64,000 nucleotides of DNA, taken from positions 10,467 through 74,466 of the forward strand of contig DASSBN010000026.1 in NCBI GenBank assembly GCA_035698665.1, in the 5' to 3' direction. Below are positions 59,028-64,000 of the stretch, in pieces (the stretch's first letter is position 1; each line of letters opens with the position of its first letter). The DNA is from DATEOR01 sp035698665 (lineage in GTDB: Bacteria; Actinomycetota; Thermoleophilia; Gaiellales; Gaiellaceae). Below the pieces are notes generated by a model that worked only from the letters and a program-made list of their open reading frames with translations, was not told the origin of the DNA and did no database searches. The translations under genes were made by a program, and so were the position numbers.

Positions 59028-59803
59028 GAGAGCAGCGGATCACCTACGACGCGCGCGGGCTCGCCGAGCCGCACGCCGAGGCTCCGCGCACGGCGAAGAT
59101 CGAGGACGGCAAGGCGACCTTCGACGCGCACGACCTCTCCACACGCCTGATCAACCTCGAGCTGCGGCGCCTGCTCTACGAAGAGGGGATCACGGACGTC
59201 ACCGTCCTGAATCCAGGCGCGAAGCACTCGCTCGGCGTCGGCATCCTCACGCGCTGCAAGATCACCTTCGACGGCTCGCTCGGCTACTTCGGCTGCGGGC
59301 TCATCGACGGGCCGGAGATCCAGATCAACGGCCGCGTCGGCTGGTCTGCCTGCGAGAACATGATGTCGGGCGTCGTCGTGGTGGAAGGGAACGCCGGCTC
59401 GCTTACGGGGGCTGCGCTCCGCGGCGGCGACCTCGTCGTCAAGGGCCAGGTGGGCGCGCGCTCCGGGATCGACCAGAAAGGCGGGACGATCCTCGTCATG
59501 GGCGATGCGGGCTCGATGACCGGCTTCATGATGCAGCGCGGCCGTCAGATCCTCTGCGGCAACGTCGGGCCCGGCCTCGGCGACTCCATGTATGACGGGA
59601 CGATCTATGTCGGCGGCAAGGTGAAGTCGCTCGGGATCGACTGCGTCCCCGGCGAGTGGACCGATGCCGACACGGAGTTCGTCAACCGCAAGTTCTCCAT
59701 CTACGGGCTCGGCGATCCGCCGGAGTTCCAGAAGTTCGTCTGCGGCAAGGTGCTCTACAACTACGACAACCTCGAGCCGGCCGAAAGGAAGCTCGTCCTA
59801 TGA
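59015..59803 (+). CDS. glxC: GltB C-terminal beta-helix domain protein, subunit B-like
   Basis: A 262-residue right-handed beta-helix protein matching the C-terminal domain of glutamate synthase (GYFGCGLIDGPEIQINGRVGWSACENMMSG; GDAGSMTGFMMQRGRQILCGNVGPG). It is a structural subunit that holds the amidotransferase and FMN subunits together. GTG start overlaps glxB, and the stop overlaps glxD (ATGA), fitting a 1:1:1 complex. Confidence 0.92.
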   Translation: MAAVGEQRITYDARGLAEPHAEAPRTAKIEDGKATFDAHDLSTRLINLELRRLLYEEGITDVTVLNPGAKHSLGVGILTRCKITFDGSLGYFGCGLIDGPEIQINGRVGWSACENMMSGVVVVEGNAGSLTGAALRGGDLVVKGQVGARSGIDQKGGTILVMGDAGSMTGFMMQRGRQILCGNVGPGLGDSMYDGTIYVGGKVKSLGIDCVPGEWTDADTEFVNRKFSIYGLGDPPEFQKFVCGKVLYNYDNLEPAERKLVL

Positions 59804-61278
59804 CAACCAGCGACCGCTACGACCAGGTCGGCCAGAACATCGGGACGGATCAGCCAGAGCGCCGCACGGTCCTCGGGCGCAGCCCGATCTTCACCCCGGA
59901 GGTCCTGAACGACATCCACATGAAGGCCGAGCTCGGCCGCTACCGCATGCGCGGGTTCTCGATGTTCAAGAAGATCCCGCACTGGGACGACCTCATGTTC
60001 ATGCCAGGCACGCTGACCCGGTTCGTGATCGAGGGCTACCGCGAGAAGTGCCAGACGAAGACCGTCCTCGGCGCGCGCTTCGCGAAGAACCCGATCGAGC
60101 TCGACATTCCCGTCTACATCACCGGCATGAGCTTCGGCGCGCTCTCGCTCGAGGCGAAGATGGCGCTCGCGAAGGGCGCGTCCATGGCCGGCACGGCGAC
60201 GTGCTCGGGTGAGGGCGGGATGATCCCGCCGGAGCGCGACCTCTCCACGAAGTGGTACTACCAGTGCATCCAGAGCCGGTACGGGTTCAACCCGCACCAC
60301 CTCATGCTTGCGGACGCGTGTGAGTTCTTCATCGGCCAGGGCTGCAAGGTCGGCCTCGGCGGCCACCTCATGGGCCAGAAGGTCACGGAGCAGGTGGCCG
60401 AGATGCGCTCGCTCCCGCCGGGGATCGACCAGCGCTCGCCGGCGCGGCACCCGGACTGGCTCGGCCCCGACGATCTCTCTCTGAAGATCCAGGAGATCCG
60501 GGAGGCGACCGACTACCAGATCCCGATCCAGCTCAAGCTGGGCGCGGCGCGCGTGTACGACGACGTGCGCATGGCGGCCAAGTGCGGGCCGGACATCATC
60601 TACCTCGACGGCGCCGAGGGCGGTACGGGCGCAGGCCCGCACATCGCCACCGAGGAGACCGGCATTCCGCTGATGGCGGCGATCCCAGAGGCGCGGCGGG
60701 CTTTGGAGGACGTGGGCCTCGCGGACGAGATCGACCTCGTCGTCGCGGGCGGGATCCGCAACGGGGGCGACGTTGCCAAGGCCCTCTCGCTCGGAGCCAA
60801 GGCGGTGGCGATCGGCCACGCCGCACTCGTCGCGCTCAACTGCAACAAGGAGATCCCCGGGGTCACCGACTACGAGGGCACGATCGGTGTCCCGGCCGGC
60901 GAGTGCTACCACTGCCACACGGGGCGCTGCCCGGTCGGGATCACGACGCAGGATCCCGAGCTTCGGCGGAGACTCGTCGTCGACGAGGCGGCGGAGCGCG
61001 TCTACAACTTCCTCCACACGCTCACGCTCGAGGTGCAGATGCTCGCGCGCGCGTGCGGTAAGACGAACGTGCACTCCCTCGAGCCCGAGGATCTCTGCGC
61101 GCTGACCGTCGAGGCCGCCGCGATGGCGAAGGTGCCGCTCGCCGGCACCGACTGGATCCCGGGAGTCACCGAGGAGCGCGCGCTGCAGAAGATCGAGCGG
61201 CTCCTCGAGAAACACCTCGAGTTCCCCGTCGACTACCTGCCGGAGTCCAGCGAGGACATGGCCGGAGCGGCCGACTGA
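59800..61278 (+). CDS. glxD: FMN/iron-sulfur glutamate synthase domain protein, N-methylglutamate synthase subunit C-like
   Basis: A 492-residue protein equivalent to the central FMN domain of GltB. YITGMSFGALSLEAKMALAKGASMAGTATCSGEGG and YLDGAEGGTGAGPHIATEETGIP form the FMN site. The cluster cysteines are in CYHCHTGRCPVGITTQDP. It reduces the imino acid formed from 2-oxoglutarate and ammonia or methylamine. The electron donor (ferredoxin or another protein) is not encoded nearby. ATG 59800 is chosen from the ATGA overlap. Confidence 0.92.
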   Translation: MTTSDRYDQVGQNIGTDQPERRTVLGRSPIFTPEVLNDIHMKAELGRYRMRGFSMFKKIPHWDDLMFMPGTLTRFVIEGYREKCQTKTVLGARFAKNPIELDIPVYITGMSFGALSLEAKMALAKGASMAGTATCSGEGGMIPPERDLSTKWYYQCIQSRYGFNPHHLMLADACEFFIGQGCKVGLGGHLMGQKVTEQVAEMRSLPPGIDQRSPARHPDWLGPDDLSLKIQEIREATDYQIPIQLKLGAARVYDDVRMAAKCGPDIIYLDGAEGGTGAGPHIATEETGIPLMAAIPEARRALEDVGLADEIDLVVAGGIRNGGDVAKALSLGAKAVAIGHAALVALNCNKEIPGVTDYEGTIGVPAGECYHCHTGRCPVGITTQDPELRRRLVVDEAAERVYNFLHTLTLEVQMLARACGKTNVHSLEPEDLCALTVEAAAMAKVPLAGTDWIPGVTEERALQKIERLLEKHLEFPVDYLPESSEDMAGAAD

Positions 61279-61712
61279 TGGCGGCTCGAGGCGAGCCCGA
61301 GAAGATCAAGGACATCGACTCCGAATACCTCTCGGGGAAACGTCAGGCCTACCAGGAGAACATCTCCGAGCTGGACGACGTCGATCTCGAGGCGGCCACA
61401 CCGGGCCAGGACATCAATTGGCTCGAGGATGTCGAGCTGCTCGAGGAAGAGGGCACGCCCGCGGTCTTCGACCGCTACTCGAACTCCTTCATCCGCATCT
61501 ACTTCGCGATCCCCGAAGGGCGCGAGAACGAGATCGCGCGCAAGGTGCTGGTCAAGCACCTGCAGTCGGGGAACTCTTACGGGATCCAGCTGAAGGAGAA
61601 GCACACGAAGTTCCCCCAGCCGGAGCTCGGCCCGTGGGTCGAGGGGTCGAAGACCGTCGGCGCCGACTACCACCCGCCGGTCCTCGAGGGCTGGGAACCA
61701 CCGGCGCACTAG
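61278..61712 (+). CDS. Hypothetical protein co-translated with glxD
   Basis: A 144-residue acidic protein whose ATG overlaps the glxD stop by one base (TGATG), so it belongs to the operon. Acidic N-terminus (KDIDSEYLSGKRQAYQENISELDDVD) and a central strand-helix region (NSFIRIYFAIPEGRENEIARKVLVKHLQSG). It has no cysteines, so it is not an electron carrier. It could be an assembly or regulatory subunit of the Glx complex. No family recognised. Confidence 0.8.
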   Translation: MAARGEPEKIKDIDSEYLSGKRQAYQENISELDDVDLEAATPGQDINWLEDVELLEEEGTPAVFDRYSNSFIRIYFAIPEGRENEIARKVLVKHLQSGNSYGIQLKEKHTKFPQPELGPWVEGSKTVGADYHPPVLEGWEPPAH

Positions 61713-61714
61713 CC

Positions 61715-61867
61715 GTGGCGCAAATCGGCCCGCCGACGCCTCCGCCGCCGCCTCCGAAGGACCGGGCGCCGGATCCGCCGGTGGGCAGGCCGGGAAGCCT
61801 GGCCGCGCTCGTCGCGGGCCTCGTCGTCTTCGCGCTCGGCGTTCTGCTGCTGCTGCTCTTGCGCTGA
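61715..61867 (+). CDS. Very small proline-rich membrane protein
   Basis: A 50-residue product: VAQIGPPTPPPPPPKDRAPD, then one hydrophobic helix (GSLAALVAGLVVFALGVLLLLLL) and a terminal Arg. GTG start two bases after the previous stop, so it is probably in the same operon. It resembles in design the 83-residue protein at 32891. Function unknown. Confidence 0.6.
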   Translation: MAQIGPPTPPPPPPKDRAPDPPVGRPGSLAALVAGLVVFALGVLLLLLLR

Positions 61868-61914
61868 GGCGCGGCGAATCACTTCGGGCCCAAGCCCTGT
61901 CCGTTCGGGACACC

Positions 61915-61927
61915 GGGGTCTGACCCC
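61915..61927. repeat. REP-like palindrome, copy 1 (pair B)
   Basis: GGGGTCTGACCCC preceded by GACACC; its partner core begins 100 bp later. Confidence 0.8.
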
Positions 61928-62014
61928 GCTGTGGAGCGTGTGTATCGGTTCCGTCGCAGGTTCGGGCGCACGGAGCGAAGACGCGCTCGCCTGCAGCCGG
62001 CTCTTTTGGACACC

Positions 62015-62027
62015 GGGGTCTGACCCC
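62015..62027. repeat. REP-like palindrome, copy 2 (pair B)
   Basis: GGGGTCTGACCCC within ACACC...GGTGT, so the full palindrome is longer than in the other copies. The remaining gap (61868-62163) shows no other gene or RNA that I can recognise. Confidence 0.8.
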
Positions 62028-62163
62028 GGTGTGGACGAAGCAGAGGCGGACGGGCGCCACAGCCCCGCCCGCCCCACGCCGAGCGTCCGAGGGGGAGCAA
62101 GGACGCGCTGCCCTCCATACGCGGTCCGTTCACAAACGGATGGGCTGATGCGAGACTCCGGCC

Positions 62164-63603
62164 GTGGAGCACCGCATGTTCATCGCCGGCGAGTGGGTGG
62201 ACGGCGAGTCCGGCGAGCGCATGGACGCGACGAGCCCGGCGACGGGGGAGAGCCTCGGCAGCGTTCCGGCAGGGTCGCGTGAGGACGCGCAGCGCGCGAT
62301 CAAGGCTGCCAACGCCGCCTGGCGTGGCTGGGCGGCGCGATCCGCGTTCGAGCGCGCCGAGGCGATGGAGCGGATCGCCGCGGTCGTGGCCGGGCGGCGC
62401 GACGACCTCGCGCGCACGCTGACGCTCGACCAGGGCAAGCCGCTCAAGGCCGAGGCCTACGACGAGGTCGACGAGCTCGAGCAGTACTGGCTCATGGCGG
62501 CCGCCGACGCGCGGAGGCTCGAGGGGACGATGCCGCCGTCGGTCAGCGCCGACAAGCGCGTGCTCGTCTACCGCGTGCCCAAGGGCGTCGTCGGCGTGAT
62601 CACGCCGTGGAACTGGCCGTACACGATGCCTGCCGAGGTGATCGCACCCGCGCTCGCGGCGGGCAACGCGGTCGTCTGGGTGCCCGCGCCGACGACGTCG
62701 GTCGCCGGTGTGAAGCTCGCCGAGTGCATCGCCGAGGCCGAGCTCCCCGCCGGTGTCTTCAACTTCGTCACCGGGCAGGGCGCCGTGGTGGGAGACGAGA
62801 TCGCCGGCAGCACCGACACGCATGCGGTCGGCTTCGTCGGCTCGATCACGACGGGCTACAAGGTCGCCGAGCGGGCTGCCGGGAAATCGCTCCTCCTCGA
62901 GATGGGCGGGAACGGGCCGGTGGTCGTCCTCGAGGACGCCGACCTGGACAAGGCCGTCGCCGCCACGCTGGTCGCCTCGTTCCTCTGCGCGGGCCAGAGC
63001 TGCACCGCGGGCGAGCGCTTTCTCGTCCACGAGTCCGTGCACGATGCCTACCTCGACAAGCTTGCCGCCGCGATGGCGAAGGAGATCCGGCTCGGGGATC
63101 CCTTCGCGGACGAGACGACCATGGGCCCACTGAACAACGAGCCCGTGGCGGAGAAGATGGACCGCCACATCGGCGAGGCGGTCGAGCGCGGGGCCGAGGT
63201 GGTGTCGGGCGGCAATCGCGCGTCGGGGTATCCGACCGGTCTCTACTACGAGCCGACGGTTCTCGCCGGCGTGACGCACGAGATGAAGGTCTCGACGGAG
63301 GAGACCTTCGGGCCGATCGTCCCCATCGCGACGATCCGGGACGAGGAGGAGGCGCTCGCGCTCATCGACGCGTCGCCCTACGGCCTCCTCGCGTCCGTCT
63401 TCACCCAGGATCTGCGCCGCGGCATGCGCTTCGCCGAGGCCGCGCGCGCCGGCTGGGTGAACGTCAACGAATCGTCGAACTACTGGGAGAGCCACCTGCC
63501 GTTCGGCGGCCGGGCCGGCTCGCGGAGCGGGATCGGCCGCGTCGGCGGGCGCCATCCCTTCGAGACGTTCACGGAGACGAAGACCGTGATCGTCGAGCTC
63601 TAG
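62164..63603 (+). CDS. NAD(P)-dependent aldehyde dehydrogenase
   Basis: A 479-residue ALDH with ITPWNWPYTMPAEVIAPALAAGNA, catalytic Glu in LLEMGGNGPVVV and catalytic Cys in FLCAGQSCTAGERF. It is similar in length and C-terminal pattern to the ALDH at 36077. It lies after the glnT-glx operon but is separated by 296 bp containing repeats, so it is probably a separate transcript. GTG 62164 or ATG 62176 are both possible starts. Likely substrate is an amine-derived aldehyde; not provable here. Confidence 0.9.
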   Translation: MEHRMFIAGEWVDGESGERMDATSPATGESLGSVPAGSREDAQRAIKAANAAWRGWAARSAFERAEAMERIAAVVAGRRDDLARTLTLDQGKPLKAEAYDEVDELEQYWLMAAADARRLEGTMPPSVSADKRVLVYRVPKGVVGVITPWNWPYTMPAEVIAPALAAGNAVVWVPAPTTSVAGVKLAECIAEAELPAGVFNFVTGQGAVVGDEIAGSTDTHAVGFVGSITTGYKVAERAAGKSLLLEMGGNGPVVVLEDADLDKAVAATLVASFLCAGQSCTAGERFLVHESVHDAYLDKLAAAMAKEIRLGDPFADETTMGPLNNEPVAEKMDRHIGEAVERGAEVVSGGNRASGYPTGLYYEPTVLAGVTHEMKVSTEETFGPIVPIATIRDEEEALALIDASPYGLLASVFTQDLRRGMRFAEAARAGWVNVNESSNYWESHLPFGGRAGSRSGIGRVGGRHPFETFTETKTVIVEL

Positions 63604-64000
63604 CCGAGTACCTCGGCCAGCTTCGTCGTCGGACGCAGGCCGCGAATCTCGAGCGTCGTGCGGCGCCTGAGGATGTCCTCCGGCGTGCACGCCCACTCAC
63701 GCCGCTGCGCGTAAACGGCCTGCGCGGCGATGTCGGGCGCCTCGGGGTTGAGGCGCTCGAGCAGCGAAGGATCGTCGGCCGCCTCCTCCAGCACCTCGGC
63801 GGCGAGGCTGCCGTAGAGATGGGACAGATGCGAGCGGAGCGCCGGCTCGAGGCCGGGATGCGCGCGGGCGAGGTGAACGCCCGCCTCTCCCAACCCCTCG
63901 GCGCCCGGCAGCGGGACGGGGCCGGCCGGAAGGCGGTGCAGCCCGAGCTCGCCGCGCACCTGCCCCAGCGCGTCGAGCGCGATGCGGCGATACGTGGTCA
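63600..64000 (-). CDS. glpD: Glycerol-3-phosphate dehydrogenase, C-terminal part (cut by window edge)
   Basis: The last 132 residues are visible, open to the right edge: TTYRRIALDALGQVR, then LYGSLAAEVLEEAADDPSLLERLNPEAPDIAAQAVYAQRREWACTPEDILRRRTTLEIRG. This is the C-terminal helical domain of the FAD-linked GlpD/GlpA family, which feeds glycerol-3-phosphate electrons to quinones at the membrane. The stop overlaps the convergent ALDH stop by three bases. Confidence 0.88.
   Translation of the reverse strand, partial: TTYRRIALDALGQVRGELGLHRLPAGPVPLPGAEGLGEAGVHLARAHPGLEPALRSHLSHLYGSLAAEVLEEAADDPSLLERLNPEAPDIAAQAVYAQRREWACTPEDILRRRTTLEIRGLRPTTKLAEVLG

Noticed and set aside
1..64000. tRNA, rRNA, CRISPR arrays, prophage or transposase genes
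   Set aside because: I looked in all intergenic gaps and saw no cloverleaf-like tRNA, no regular repeat-spacer array, and no integrase or transposase motif.

Overview
The window is high-GC, densely packed bacterial DNA with short intergenic gaps, many 4-base ATGA/GTGA stop-start overlaps and frequent GTG/TTG starts. The gene set (PucR regulator, Tat-exported proteins, split glutamate synthase-like glxBCD, scattered pur genes, many promoters whose -10 box sits 6-8 bases before the start codon) suggests an actinobacterium. Class Thermoleophilia (Gaiellales/Solirubrobacterales) is my best guess; this is inference from gene content and composition, with no rRNA in the window to confirm it.

Layout. 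1-10.3 kb: end of a quinone oxidoreductase, a GAF-GGDEF cyclase, a LysR regulator, an FtsX-type exporter with a fused double ATPase, two MarR repressors, and a DrrA-type ABC exporter operon behind a probable MarR operator. 10.4-13.3 kb: the most unusual locus. It encodes a MauE-thioredoxin fusion, a Tat-exported Cys-rich MauA-like protein, and a CcdA/MauF-like membrane protein joined to a probable beta-propeller. The last reading frame is interrupted by one in-frame UGA exactly at an 'SPC'-type cysteine, followed by a 7-bp hairpin placed as a bacterial SECIS, so it is a candidate selenoprotein. 13.3-16.2 kb: two secreted subtilases ending at a textbook terminator. 16.3-29.2 kb: MBL-like and MOSC proteins, proton-translocating transhydrogenase (pntAa-Ab-B), an SDR, a glycogen debranching-type enzyme plus glycosyltransferase, a YugP peptidase, transsulfuration enzymes and a cation exchanger.

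De novo purine synthesis is spread over four minus-strand blocks: (VOC)-purM-purN-purH, purL-purF, purB-purC-purS-purQ, and purD-purE. Between them lie plus-strand modules: PucR-aminotransferase-aldehyde dehydrogenase, MFS and EamA transporters, a secreted M28 peptidase, an orphan DppB-type permease, and a two-component system followed by two very acidic secreted proteins. 56.2-63.6 kb holds a glnT-glxB-glxC-glxD operon (glutamine synthetase-like enzyme plus split glutamate/N-methylglutamate synthase) with two small proteins and an aldehyde dehydrogenase, and the window ends inside glpD.

Two themes recur. The first is amine/amino nitrogen metabolism: Mau-like locus, glnT-glxBCD, and omega-aminotransferase with ALDH. 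The second is envelope or secreted functions: proteases, ABC exporters and acidic exported proteins. A dispersed palindrome with core GGGGTC(T/A)GACCCC occurs five times, four of them arranged as two REPIN-like pairs about 100 bp apart.
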